From positions 434,001 through 498,000 of the forward strand of contig CP099431.1 of NCBI GenBank assembly GCA_024114885.1: DNA of 64,000 nt, in the 5' to 3' direction. The position numbers and the translations under genes were made by a program. This DNA is from Septoria linicola (taxonomy: Eukaryota > Ascomycota > Dothideomycetes > Mycosphaerellales > Mycosphaerellaceae). The notes under the pieces were generated by a model. It worked only from the letters and a program-made list of their open reading frames with translations. It was not told where the DNA came from and did not search any database. Of the stretch, positions 12,500 to 25,216 are shown one piece after another; the stretch's first letter is position 1; each line of letters begins with the position of its first letter.

Positions 12500-15400
12500 T
12501 AGGTAGAAGGCCTAGTTCTATAACCTTCTCTATTAGTAGTAGTACTTCTTCTAGTTTAACCTAATCTAGAACTAGCTTTAGGTTTTCTTATAGAAAGGTA
12601 TATTTCTTAAGGTCTATCCTCTTATAGATATACTCCTATTTAGAGCTATCTAGTTCCTTAAGCTTATATAATATACCTCTCTATAATACTTTAGATACTC
12701 TAAAAGCGCCTTCCTATCTAAATATAAGCTTATAGGAGAAGCTAGTTTTTAACTTAGAGTAGTATACTAATACGAGATCTCCTTCCTTTAGTACTATAAG
12801 ATCTATATAGCGATATTTATCGAAGTACGCCTTATTCTATTCTTAGAGACGCTATTAACGTAGTCGTCCTTCTTCTATAGTCGTTTCTATAGCTTCTAGG
12901 GCCTAAGCTCGAATCGTAAGAAGCTCTACTCTAGTCTTAACCTTACTCTAATCTATAATCTAGAAGGTATAGTATTCTAGCTCGATTAGTAGTACTACGT
13001 CACGCCTAATTATTACCTCTAATAGTATTAGGCCGGTAGTAGAGACTATTATCGTCCTCTCTACCTATAGAACTACTAGAATATAGTTACGAATCGTATA
13101 AAGGCCGCTATTAGAAAGCTTTAAGTAAGCGTCTAATATTATCTTATAGCTGACTTTAACGATAGCGTTAGACTAAGAGTAGTATAGCGAAATATTAATA
13201 CGTTTAATACTATACGATAGTAGTAGCTTCTCTATATTACTAAGGTTAGTCTTATAGTTATCGAGGATAACTTCTATAGCGGCACTCTACTAGTAAAAGA
13301 TCTCTTCCTATATAAACCTTACTATCTATACTAAGGAGATACTCTTCGCTAGGTACTAGAATATACGTACTTCTAGCTAGCGCGATAGAGATTCGCGTAT
13401 AACTATTAACGAACAGTTCTTCGAGATATATAAGCTATCGATATACTACCGCTAGCCGACTATAACTTAGAGCGGGATTTATAGCTCTCTAGGTACCTAT
13501 CTCTTATACTAAAGACTATAAATAGTATATTACTAAATAGCGAGCGAGATTGAAGCCTAAACTCTATCCTACTACTATCGTTTCTAGATAAGGTTATACG
13601 TCTATTTAGCGCTACGATAACTATTCTTATAATAGTATACCTTAATAATACGAGCTCGCGCTTTAGGTTTATTAATAACTCGCTATAGGGGTCTAGCTAC
13701 TCGCTCTTAGCGCTAGAGCTAGTTGTTCTTAATATAAAATAGCTAATACTTCTTTCTTAACCGCTTATACTCGTTATTAGAAACTCTCTTAGGTCTTTAT
13801 ATTCGTATAAGTACGAAAGCGATATTTATTAACTCCTAAGAGTAGATCCTATTAATTATAGATAGCTCGCTCTAAATCACCTATATAAAGAAAGCGTTAA
13901 CGTAAAAGATATCGAAGAATTACTCGTTAATTATTAGATCTACGTCTTCTTCCTATTCTATAGCCTCTATATCTTTAGGCGTAGTAGGCTTCCTCGATAA
14001 AGAATCTAGAGCTATATACTTCTTACTAGGAACATATATAACGTTAAAGTCGAAGAGGTAGATCTATACTAGCTAGCGCGTTATTACTATATTTAGTAAA
14101 TTAGAGGTAGCCTTATTAAGCTAGTAAACGAGAGTATTTATATTAATCTCTAGTTAGAAGTATACTCTAAATAGCTATAGCTTTAGCTTCTTTAATATCT
14201 TTAGTACGCTAAGGCATTCGCGCTTTCTAGTATTATACTTAACTTCTACTAGGTTAAATAGGCCGGACTTATACTAAACTAGATAGTAGAGAAGTAGCTC
14301 GTCTCGATTATATTAGGAAAGCGTATATCCCTAACCTTTACTACTCGAATCTACGCCTACGATAATAAGTCCTATCTCTTCTCTATAGTTAAGAGTAACT
14401 AGGGCTAGGGCTGAAACTAGTACCTTTAAGACGACGTCTTTAGCTAGTTAGTGTTCGGTAGTCTATTAAAACTTAGTATCCTTCTATAAGAGTTTAAATA
14501 GTAGAGTAAGGATAATCGTAAAACCTTTAACCTAGACGTAGTAGTACGTAACTACGCTAAGAAAGATTCGAACCTTCTTCTAATTCTCTAGCGTCGGCTA
14601 TTTCTTAATCTTCGCTACTCTTGCGAAGTCTAGATAGCGACTATCGATACTAGTAAGGTAACTAACGATTACTAGTTATTCGTAATAGAGCTATAGCTTA
14701 TTAAAAGCCACGGTTATATTAGCTCGTTCTATATTATAGAGAACGTCGTCTATAGCTATAATATGTTTAATAATATAATAGTAGAGGCTAGGTTTAACCT
14801 CTTTATTATCGTACTTCGTCTTAGGCTCTTTAATACCGATATTATTAAGGAACAGCTATACCTTATACGAGACATACTCTATAAGGACTTGATTAATAAT
14901 ACGAACGAACTAGGTAATAGAATTTATAGCTCCTTATAGTAACGTTGTCTACTATAATAATCCTAGTAGTAAGTCGAAGCCTATAAGGTCTCTATATAAT
15001 TTATTAAGTAGAATTTAGTTATATCTAGAGAAGATATTAACTAACGAGGCTAGCGCGTAACTAGTAAAGTCCTTAGAGAAACCCTTAGCGTTAGGTAGCA
15101 AGTTTAAGTCTCTTACGGTCACTTGATTAAACTTCTAAGCTACGTTAATTAACCGATACTTCTTTAGCTTACCTACCTCTATCTTCTTACTAATAAGGAA
15201 GTACGGATTTCGATAGGTACTATAGTATAGCTTAAGAGTTCTAGCTTAGATTCGTTATCTTAGTATATCTTCTACTATATACTATAGCGATAGGTTTAGC
15301 TTGAAGCCTAGGTACTACTATAGCTTATAAGGAACCGTCTAAATCTTCTATAGTAGAGTAATATTAGGATTAATTCGGCCTAAATACGTAAAGTCCTACG

Positions 15401-16000
15401 TAAAGGTAGCTTCTCGATTCCTTAGTATATAGTATAACAAATCTAGCTTCTTTAATAGTAGTTCTATACTAGGTTTGAACTTTGTAAGCCGTTTAGGCGT
15501 TAGGCGTAATCTAGGCTCGATCGTCGAGAACCTCTTAGTTAAGTACTTACTATCGTAAGGTCTAGTACTAGGTAGTATAGCTACTTCCTTCTTAATATAA
15601 GTCTGTCGCTAGTTCTTTAATCCGCTAGGATTTAAGCTATTAGTTATAGTAATATCGGCATTTACTAGTTTAATCTTATTAGTAACTCGCTTATAAAGAG
15701 TATAGGCGCTAATATAATTATCTAGCTTCCGCTACCCTATAGCTTCTTTATTACGAGCTCTCTCTACTACTATATTAATAGTAGCCGAGATAACGTACGT
15801 CTCTTCGCTAAGCTCGTCGTCTACTTTATTAGAAATAACCTTGTCGTAGAGTCTAGGTTCTTAGATAGCTAGCTCCGCCTCTCTAAGCTTCCTATAGGTA
15901 ATTCTTAAGTATTCGCCTCTATAATTCGAACCCTAGCTCGATTAAGGTACTAGTATAGCCTCTTTAAAACTATACCTAATACTCTAGTATAAGTCTTGCT
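12500..16000 (-). pseudogene. Gypsy-X pol (RT, RNase H, integrase), inactivated
   Basis: Translation of the minus strand gives classic Ty3/gypsy pol in order. RT lies above 14496. RNase H follows, with the first catalytic aspartate region at 14340-14354 (V-G-V-D-S) and, further on, the K-R-E-C-L motif. Then comes the linker ending in a D-S-L-S-R-K-P motif at about 13990-14030, the typical end of fungal gypsy RNase H. The integrase core continues to about 13000, and its C-terminal domain near 12650-12800 has G-D-L-V-L-V and F-R-W-E-G-A-F. Stops are TAG or TAA at positions where tryptophan or glutamine is expected, as RIP predicts. There is no functional product. Limits are approximate because stops hide the true ends. 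Confidence 0.8.
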
Positions 16001-17784
16001 CGTTAGTATAAGCTAGCTTAGCTTCGCTAGTAGCTAGTAAAAGCTTCTTAAGTCGGCTATTTTAGCTAAATTTAGCGATATTACCTTCGATAGCTACTAC
16101 TACGAGATAGTTATACTATATTTAAGTCTAGCTATAATTAACCTATCTTAATAGTTCGAGCTACTATCGTAGAGAGGTACTTTATCTAATTAAGTCTACT
16201 ATAAAATAGTCTCTAAAGTAAATTACCTTTATATATAATAACTACTACGTAAGGTAGTTAAAGACTTGATTCTCTAGGAGTTTAGAGCTGTTAGTAACTA
16301 TAAACGAACACTAGTACTAATCGCTTATCTATCTATACTACTAGTATAGTTTAAAGTATAGTATAGGAGGTACTACGTAATTATTATTTAAAAAGGTAAC
16401 TATAGAACGTTCTACTAGCTAACCCTCCTAAGTAGAGTTTTTACCTCTAACTACTAAACCTTATATAGAAAAGGTAGTAGAAGCTTAAAAAGCTTATAAT
16501 CCCTCCTTCTACTCCTTACTATTATAAGATCTAGAGTCCTCGATAGTATACTCTATATTCTTTAGCTAATAATTACTAAAAGTTAGAGTTCGGATACTAA
16601 CTTCTATTAAACCTAGACGCGATATACGTATTAGAGCCTCTACTAAACTCGTACTATCGACTAGAGCTAGTTCCTTAGTACTCTAGCTTTTCCTAGGACT
16701 TGTTCTATAGTATATATATTACTATAGCTATTAAAGCTAGTAAATATAATAATACGGCTGTCTAGAGTACTAATTAAGCTCTCCTAAGAGCTATTATCGT
16801 AGTTCTTAGAAGCTAGGCGTACCTACTACGCCTAAGATCGGCTAAGTAAGATCGGGCTATTCGCTAGTAAGACTAGAAATAGTATCGTAACTCTTACGCT
16901 AAAGGTATCGATTAATACCTCTAGGTAGTACCTAACGAAAGTAACCTTACCTCTAACTCCTTCTATAGTAATATTACTAAGAGAGGTTATACTAACTTGA
17001 AGCTTTCGAACATATTCGATTAGTATAATTATTAACTTAGCTCTCTCGTCGATTAAAGACTTTTAAGCTATTATTCGAGAGCTATACTTTATAGGCACGT
17101 AGATACTTAGAATAATCTAATAGACTTTATTAAATAATAGAAGGATATTATTAGTCTACTCGTAAAGCTTAGAAGCAGGCCTAGGCTTTACTATATTAAT
17201 TACTATAGTAGTAGCCTAAAAGGCCTTAATATTAGTCGCTAAGATAGCTTTCGTTAGCTCCTCCTCTACCTACTCCTTACTAAAGGCTTTAGATAGTAAG
17301 GAATATACGCTAATCTTAGCTCTACTACCTCTATTCGTACGCTTCTTTATATAGAGCTTATTAAGCTTCTTACGTAGATCTATATCGTTTAGAACACGAC
17401 TCTATAAGGAATACGACGCTCGCTCGCTATAGAGAATAATCTTCGCTAAGCTTAACTAGATCTTAGATTCGAGTATTTTATCTATCTAGAAGACGTTAGC
17501 GTTATTATTAGCGTATATAGCTCGAAGGTAGTTGTCTATACGCTTAGTCTTTAGAGGCTCCTTAGCTTTCTTACGTTTCTACGTATACGTAAGAGCGACT
17601 AGAACTAGTAGACCGTTTAGGTAGTTATATATCTACTTATCCTCGACCTTATCGTTATTACGCTCTTAAGTTTAAGAATCCTCTAACTCTCCTATATCTA
17701 TAAGATAAGGAGCTAGCTAGTTTTTATCTTTAACCTCTTTAATACGAGAGTAACGATAAGCGTAGGTTCTTATAGCTATAGCCT

Positions 17785-19190
17785 AGGTCGTAATCCGCTT
17801 CTAAAACTCCTATTAGCTATCCTTCGACTAGACGAGAAGGATTTAGGTTCTACTTTGTCTTTACGCTGTCTCTAGCTATATAGGCGCCGATTAGATCGTC
17901 TTAATCCTTCTAGGTAATAGAAGCGACTTAGCTAATATTAATAGGACTATCGATACTAGCTACCTTATTCGCTATCCTCTACTAGCTCGCTCTTAGCGTT
18001 AATAAACGATCTATATTTTCAAGACTAATCTTTCTATAGCGCTACTCTAATACTCCTATTAATACGAATAGCTTTAGTAGCTTCTTGTCTTAGTAGTACT
18101 ATATCTTTTCTATACCTAGGCGAGGCGTTCTATAGTATATAATACTAGTCTTTAGATCTCTATATATTAAGCTCTTAGTCTCGAACTACTATAGGTACTC
18201 GTAGTTTATAGCTATATAGCCTTCAAGCCTATATATCTAATAACCTAAAATCTTTAGAGCGATCGCTATATAGGCCTTAATTATTAACTCGTTATCTATC
18301 GTAGCTAAATTAATTAAAATCTTCTAGCTATAAGTAGGCCTTAGAATATATAGATAGTCGTAATCGTAAGACTTCGCCCGCTATCCTATTAATAGGCGTA
18401 GTAGCTATAGGCCTCTTTCTTCGAGTCGACGAATCGTAGTAATTACAAGGTCTTATATACTAGTAGTAATATTATCGACGCTTACTAGTTTACAGCCCTT
18501 ATAGACTACCGTTTCTCTAGCCTTGAACTTAGAGTTTAGCCTTAGAGCGGACTTCTTTACTACTTCGTATAACTACTAGACGTCTCTACCGCCTTCGTTA
18601 TATACTTCTAATTTAAAGTCCTTATTACTATTAATCTAACGCTAGGCTGTCTTTAAGAGTTTACTATAATCTAAGTTACTATTATTAAGGTCTAACCTAA
18701 GATAGGCCTAGAGCCTCTTACTAAAGTAGAATAGTAGGCCTCGTATAAATAGAAGAGCACGAGAACGCTTGTCTATATACGAAGTAGGTATAGTATTAGA
18801 GTAGAGTATAAACTACCTTAAGTACTCTAAGAGGTTATTATCCTTACTATAGTCGACCTTATAAAGGTTTTCTATATAGTAGTAGTTTCCGAGTATATAT
18901 ATATTATCGTACTTTTAGTATTCCTTAATAATTAACTTCTTGAACTTAGCGTAGTTTCGATTATAGAAACTATTAAGGTACTAGTATCGTCTATATTAGA
19001 TAACCGTAACCTAAGTAAGTAACTTCTTATAAAGCTACTTATTATTATTAATAAGTAGAATAGCGTAGTTACTATATAGTACTTTAAAACGCTTAATATA
19101 CTCGGTTACGTTCTCTCTATTAAAGAAGGGATTCTAGTCCGAGCTAGGTAATAGCGGAACCTAAGCGACAATTACCTTCTAGCTTTAGGT
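17785..19190 (-). pseudogene. Gypsy-X gag-like frame, inactivated
   Basis: The minus strand reads as a helical, charged gag-type protein of roughly 450 codons. It begins near 19190 (N-P-F-F-N-R-E-N-V-T-E-Y-I) with the shape of fungal gypsy gag N-terminal regions (glycine/asparagine, then E-F/Y-I, then repeated aromatic and lysine pairs). A matching frame lies at about 4690-3290 in copy A and about 28400-27000 in unit 2. Stops are RIP-type. A zinc knuckle was not confidently seen. The order gag then pol agrees with Ty3/gypsy. Confidence 0.55.
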
Positions 19191-20538
19191 TACTTAGATA
19201 GTCTCTATAAGTAGCTAGAACTACGCTATAGATAGTCTACCTCTTAAGTTCGGTTTTTAAAAGATATTAGTATTAGGGTTAAGGTTAGTACCTCCTTAGT
19301 CCTCCGCTTCTATAGATATATCGTTGTCTAGTAGAGAGAATAAAGTAAAAGTAGGTAGTAGCTTTACTAGTACTCTTCGAATTTGCTTATTAAGCTAGTT
19401 AGATAAGCTACTCTCTAGTATTTCAGGCTAGCTAGTAGATACTAATTTACTTATAGAGCTTGTTCGAAGGTGTTCTAAGAGTATATTATACTCTCCTTAA
19501 TTAAGGTTTTTAAATAAAATATAGTAATCGTTTAAAACGATAACTAAAAAACAAGAGTCTAAAATTTTATTAGCTATCGAAAAGTAAACGTTAAACTTTT
19601 CTTTATAATACTAGAGCTATATTAATTATACCTAATAAGTAAGGCATATCGTATCGTATAGTTCGACCGTTTATAGCTAGGCGCGTCTATCTTACTTATT
19701 CGAGTAATTCGCTATATAACTATAGTAGTATAATATTACGTTAGCCTATACTATATACTAGGTCTAGAGCCTTAGACGTAATTAGTGTCCTTAGCTAAAC
19801 GATTAGCGTCTAACGCCGTACTAGGGCTTATTCTAAGCGATCTATATACTAGAGGATACGAGATTACCTAGACGGGTCTAGCCTATCTTATAGCCTCTAC
19901 GCTATCTAAACGAGAGCGTTTTTACGCTAAACTAGAGTCTAATCGAAGACTATTATAGGTATAGAGACCCTAAGTAAATCTCCGATATAGTAAGTCGCCT
20001 TACTATCTATACGATAATTACTAAATAGATCTATACTAAGGAGTACTAGAGGTTTATAACTTTTCTAGATTAGAGCGATATCTATATTCTAGAGGCTTCT
20101 ATATTATTATAGCCCTTTAAGTCGCCTCTTACGTAGGCTCCTTTAGGCCTCTTATTAATATTTATAGTGCGTTAGTTCTCGCTTTAAGGCTACTATCTAC
20201 TCTCTATACTTCTAGTCCTAGTATAAGAGAGAAGAGATAGCTCTATCTTCGGCTCTATTAATAGATAATAACTACCCTAATACTAACCCTCTAGGTAGGT
20301 ATAAGAGTAGTTATTATAGAACAAGACCTATTCGGATAGTAATAGTCTTATAATACGTTAATTAAACGATAGTAACGAGCTTAAAATAGTAGCTCTAGGA
20401 CTAAGAGCCTTATACTAGGACTATAGGACATTGAATTAATTAAGTAGAGTAAACATTTCTATCTTAGAAACGAGCTACTATCTTGCTTTTATACTAAAAC
20501 TACTAAGTATAGTATATAGGTAGGCCTTTACCTTACTA

Positions 20539-22418
20539 GTAGGTTAATACCTAGTAGTAGAATTATATAAATATCCTTATATAGGGTACTCTCTATAAAT
20601 ATATTATTTATATCTACTTAGTATAGAACTAGGTCCTTCTTATAGACTATAGCTATAAATCCTCTTAGAGTATCCTATCTAACTATAGAGGTAAAAGTTT
20701 CTATATAGTCTATTCTATACTTTTAAAAGAACCTTCTTATAACTAGTCTTACCTTAAACTTTTTAATAGTACTACTAAGTTTTCTCTTAATATTAAAAAC
20801 CTATCTTAAGGTAACTAAGTTAGCCTCTTTTAGTAGGACTACTATAATCTAGGTATTATTACTTATAAGTATATCTAGCTCCTTCTAAATAGCTTCTTAC
20901 TAGAGATAACCCTATTTAGGATTACTTACTACTTCCTTATAGTTCCTTAGGATTAGAACCTCCTATTTATATATTCCTACTTCTTTAGTAATAGAGAATA
21001 TAATCTCTTTAACTTCCTTTAAGAATTCTAGGTTTTATAGGATATCTAGGTTAATAGAGCTTATAGCTAAGAAGAAAGCCTAATACTCTAGGAGTATTTC
21101 CTTATCTAGCTAACTATTCTAATCTAGCTTAAGCCTAATTAGCTTTAGCTTCTAGTTAAATCTATTAAGTTCTTAGAATACTTTCCTTTTTCTAAGGATT
21201 TACCTTAGAGCTATCTACTCTTAATCTATCTCTATAGTTTCTTAGATAGAATTCTTAGATTCTTTCTTAACTTTCTCTTAGTCTAGGAATTTTCTATACT
21301 CTTCTATATCTTCTAGTAGAGATAGAAGCTATATAAAAAGTTTCTTTCTTTCTTAAACCTATACTAATAGCTAAGAGAGAGGAGGCTTCTACTAGCTTAG
21401 ACTAGAAGTACTTAAGGTACTCCTACTAGCTTATAGAGTAGGCTAGCTAATAGTTCTTAGCCTTCTAATAGGTCTTCTTTCTAGAGCTAAACTAGAGAGA
21501 TTCTTAATCTTAATATTTAAGTCTAATTCTCTACCTAGCTTATCTTTAAAGAAGATTATATTAGTATACTACTTAATAGCCTTTATATCTAGCTTCTAGA
21601 ACTTCTATACCTTTACTATATTATTATAGTACCTAATAAATATAGTATCCTTTCCTCTATTTATTAGTTTATTACTCCTTACCTACTAAGGCTATACTCT
21701 TATATCTATATATACTATAGCTCTATATCTCTATACTTAAAGTAGGAGACTATTAGTTTAATCCTATTAAAAGCTTTATTAGGTAAGAGCTTAAATCTCT
21801 TAATATTAGATCTATTTAGAAGCTTGTTCCTTATATATATCTATACTTTAAAAGCTTCTAGCTAAAACTTAATAGGTATCTTATTCTCTTTAAGTATTAC
21901 TCTAATAAAGGCCTCTAATATTTAGATAGACCTCTTAACTACTCTATTCTAGAGTAAATTATAGGCTTTAGTTAGCTTAAAAGTAATTCTAAAGTCCTTC
22001 TTCTACTATTTAATTAAAGTAGTAATTTCTCTAGTATTATTAGCTCTTATATACTTAAGGAGTACTACTAACTACCTTTCTACCTTAATCCTCTAGTTCT
22101 AAAGAGTAGTTAGTATATCTAATCTAGCCTTTAGTAGAAATACCTATTTCTTTCTTAAGAAGTTATTAATAATCTTAAGCTACTATATAAAACCTTTTAC
22201 TAATAATAGTAATAGTCTATAGATATTTACTAATATAAGAGCTAATCTTTTAGGTCTTCTCTTAATAGACTTACCTAGGTATTTCTTTATCTTACCTATT
22301 ATATAGATTCTATACTTATACTCTTTCTAGTTAGGAATTAGAATTCTTTCCTTTAGGTTAGTAACTTTATAAAAGTTTAAGAGTAACTCTCTTTTAAAGT
22401 ATATAAATCTTCTATACT
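20539..22418 (-). mobile_element. Old copia piece, unit 1 (RT start to gag side)
   Basis: Minus-strand copia sequence colinear with 6044-7920 and, reversed, with 40570-42450 of the young copia. It starts at the X border and stops where the gypsy E LTR begins (22419). It is fully RIP-saturated; positions that are CA or TG in the young copia are TA here. The end of the piece reads ATACT, the target duplicated by gypsy E. Confidence 0.9.
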
Positions 22419-22590
22419 TATAAAAGAGGTATATAGTAATATATAGAGCGCCCTCCTAACAAGACTATTAGGATATCGTAAGACTAATTCTTGCCTCCTT
22501 TCGGATATATACGCGTACTATAATTATACCGTATACTAAGCCTACGAGCCTAAGGCGGGTCTTAGCCTTTAACCTTATCTAGCTCTTATA
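22419..22590 (-). repeat. Gypsy-E 3' LTR, unit 1 (172 bp)
   Basis: Begins TATAAAAG and ends CTCTTATA on the plus strand; the terminal TA dinucleotides are RIP-changed TG and CA. It is identical in layout to 31631-31802, to 38175-38274 plus 44579-44650, and, reversed, to 51461-51631 and 51776-51947. Confidence 0.92.
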
Positions 22591-22959
22591 ACTATCTCCT
22601 TTCCCTAAGGGAGCTACTCTTAGCGACACCCTTACTTAATAGGTTATATTCTAGGCTACCTATTCGGTCTTTATAATATACTTTATATATTCCGCGCCTA
22701 TCGCGTCTCTAACGCGTTATACCTATAAACCTTTAGCGCGTTATATAAATACGCGCTACGAAGTAAAGGGTTACTATATATATTTACGTTTACGTAGTAA
22801 TATAATCTCTACTATAGCGACTACGTCGCTAGGCTTAAGTATATTCTTTAAAAACTCTTCTAACTCTCTCTTAGACTTTCTTTCTACGTATATAATATTT
22901 TCTATATCCTTAGTAAGCTAGTGTCTCTATACGATTACCGTATTACTAACGTAAGTACT

Positions 22960-23794
22960 ATGCCCCTAAAACGTACTAGAGCTATAGTCCCGAACCGCCT
23001 ACTATATACTATCGACGATATTAGAGGCTATAGAGATATCGAGATCTGCCTCTACTATATTAAGTATACCTATAACAGTATAGATCTTCGAGTACTCCTT
23101 AACTACGCTTTACCTACTAACGAACTACGTATAGATAACGAGCTAGCGTACGATAGGGTAATAAAGCCTAGTTAGAAGGTTAAGTACTAGCGCTATAAGC
23201 GCTAGTACTACGCCTATAAGCGGATTACTAATAGAAACCTTAAGTAGTAGGCGCGCTACGTACTATACTACTACGAGTAGCTAGAGACCCTCTCTAAGAG
23301 CGTACGTAAGGAGTAGGTAAAGCGCTACCTAAAGGCCCTCTATACCTCTATTAAGACCTCTAAGAGGGTCTTTACTAGTAATAAGGGTAAAGCTATTAGT
23401 AGCTAGGATACGCTACGTAAGGCGAGCGTACTCGCCTCGCTACTAGCTAGCGCGATATCCGTCGCTAGTCTAGTAGAGACCTAGCGCTAGTCTAACTTTA
23501 TAGTAGCTATGTTTAAGCTATAGTACGAGGTATACCTACTTTTCCTATACGATCCTTATATAATACTAATACTCTTCGTAGACTAACCGTATAGTAGACG
23601 CCTCTAGCGACGCCCTAGACGCTACTATAGAGGTAGCCTATCTCGAGAGTAGTAACTAGGAGGAGAGTAAGCTATTAGAGGACGTAGTGTCTAACGAGGA
23701 GGTAGAGGTAGAGGAGGATAAGAGTAAGGACGTAGAGAGCGTCGACGGTAGTAGAAACGCTAGCGACGACGCGCTCTCTATAGACGATAAATAA
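22960..23794 (+). pseudogene. Antisense intron-containing gene in Gypsy-E, copy 1 (unknown product)
   Basis: This gene-like frame lies opposite to the element's own genes, between integrase and the 3' LTR. ATG at 22960, exon 1 to 23529 (190 codons), a 52-nt intron 23530-23581, and exon 2 23582-23794 (70 codons and TAA). The intron has donor GTATAC, a TACTAAT branch-like site 17 nt before the end, and acceptor CGTAG, and it restores the frame. The inferred 260-residue protein has a basic start (K-R-T-R), a Lys/Arg/Tyr-rich middle, an Ala/Ser/Leu stretch and a very acidic tail (E-V-E-V-E-E-D). The first 71 codons from this ATG are open here; later codons carry TAG stops of the RIP type. The same 835 bp occurs at 32172 and, reversed, at 50258. 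I recognise no family; a nuclear or regulatory protein is only a guess. Confidence 0.6.
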
Positions 23795-24026
23795 GCGCTT
23801 CGCTTACTACCTATCTACGCCTCTTATACTCCGCTCGCGCCTATATAGGCTATAGTTAGATTCTTACTCTTTACCTATAGGCACTATACGACCTACTTAG
23901 TAGGCGTATATAAATAATATAGTTCACGCTTCGATATATCCTAAATACCTTAGTAATTTTCTTACCTTCTTAAATTTGAAGTTTGCTCCTATATATAGGT
24001 TTAGCGCTTAGTACTTAGTATCGCTA

Positions 24027-24090
24027 TATTAGTGCCTTAGCGTATTAGTGCCTTAGCGTATTAGTACCTTAGCGTATTAGCGCCTTAGCG
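24027..24090 (+). repeat. 16-bp tandem repeat, four units
   Basis: Four head-to-tail copies of TATTAGTGCCTTAGCG, the third and fourth with one change each. It lies in the spacer between the antisense gene and integrase of gypsy E, and it recurs at 33239-33302. E3 lost it by deletion. Confidence 0.9.
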
Positions 24091-25216
24091 CTTCTACCTT
24101 ACTACGCGCCCGCTTACGCGCTACGCTTCGAATACGTCTAGTACTATATAGCCGCTAATATGTTCTTTAGGTTCCTACTAGTCGTACTCTTTAGGCTAGC
24201 CCTACTAGCGGATTAAGTACTAGCGTACGCTCTTCCTTACTCGAGTTCTAAAGATCTTCTTAACTTCCTATTTACTCTAGTAGTCTACGAGTAGTATACT
24301 CTCTACCTACGTCTTACTACCCTTCTAAGGTTCTAGAAGCGATATATAAAATACGTGATAGATAAGAGCGTCTAGTAGTAGGGCCAAGTAGTACGCCTAC
24401 TTCCCTACTACGTTAATTACCTTAAAGGGCCTAGTAAACTTATCTACTAACTTCTTTAAAGGAACCTTTAATCGTAGGTTCTTTATCGATAGTAAGACTA
24501 TGTCGCTAACCTTATATTCCTTAGCCTAATACCTATTATTAAAGTACCTAGCCTACGCCTCGCTTACTTCTCGCTAGCGTTTACTTAGCGTCTTATAGTT
24601 CTTCTTTAATCTTTCTATAGCTTCCTTAGTAGCTAGTACCTCCCTTTTAGGAAGCGCGCTCTAAGCTTCTCGCCTACTCGTTACTAGCTCTAGATTGAAA
24701 CTATATAGTACTATAAATAGTAACATTTTCAATATCGTATACGTACTATTATTATATACGAACTCGGCTTGTACTAATAGGTCTACCTAGTTATCTTACT
24801 ACTCTACGTAGTAGATACGTAGGTAAGTCTTAAGCGTCTAATTCGCTCTTTCGGTTTACCTGTCCGTTTATAGATAGAACGCTATACTTAGCTTACGCTT
24901 TATATACGCCTCGTAGTAGAAGTTAGACTAAAACTAACTTGTAAATATAGACCCTCTATCGCTAACAATACCTATAGGTATACTATAATACCTAATTACT
25001 TCTAATATTAAGACTCCTATAAGGTTACTACTAGTATACCTTTTTATAGTTAGGACAAAGATAACTATCTTTATATATTAGTCGATAATAACTAGAATCG
25101 TATTATATACGTATACTCCTCGCTTGCTTAGTAGAAGGTCTATAATAAAATCCTAAGTCAATTCTTAGAACGGACGATCTAGTATAGGTAGCGTAGTTAG
25201 CTCGCTATATAGTCGA

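Larger units (their letters stand above)
12271..20538 (-). mobile_element. Gypsy-X LTR retrotransposon, copy B
   Basis: The most complete X copy, read leftward: leader (about 20538-19200), gag-like region, protease region, RT (about 15700-14500), RNase H (14480-14150), linker and integrase (about 13900-12500). Its part from 14496 on is duplicated as copy A (offset 14495), and its part from 16005 on is duplicated as unit 2 (offset +9212). It sits in the old copia at 20538/20539. RIP is saturated: nearly every CpA/TpG is lost, yet CpG remains frequent. No LTR pair was found, so the left end is uncertain and could lie anywhere in 10216-12300. Confidence 0.8.
16005..25216. repeat. Tandem duplication, unit 1 (9,212 bp)
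   Basis: This segment is repeated head to tail at 25217-34428 with a constant offset of 9212. It carries part of Gypsy-X, an old copia piece and the 3' part of gypsy E. The joint at 25216/25217 joins E sequence ending AGTCGA directly to X sequence starting AGTATAAGC. Neither partner shares bases beyond the joint, so it is a blunt join without visible homology. Each unit has private C/T and G/A differences. Confidence 0.93.
22419..25216 (-). mobile_element. Gypsy-E 3' part, unit 1 (truncated by duplication joint)
   Basis: The 3' end of a minus-strand Ty3/gypsy element. It holds the 3' LTR (22419-22590), a spacer, an antisense gene-like frame (22960-23794), a 16-bp tandem repeat, and part of the integrase (about 24400-25216). 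It stops abruptly at the tandem-duplication joint and lacks RT, gag and the 5' LTR. The full version is 31631-44650. Confidence 0.9.

Noticed and set aside
22921..22959. GTG start for the antisense gene
   Set aside because: Nuclear fungal genes normally start with ATG; the ATG at 22960 is in frame and the upstream codons are not needed.
24027..24090. CRISPR-like array
   Set aside because: Four 16-bp units without spacers in a eukaryotic retrotransposon; a simple tandem repeat.
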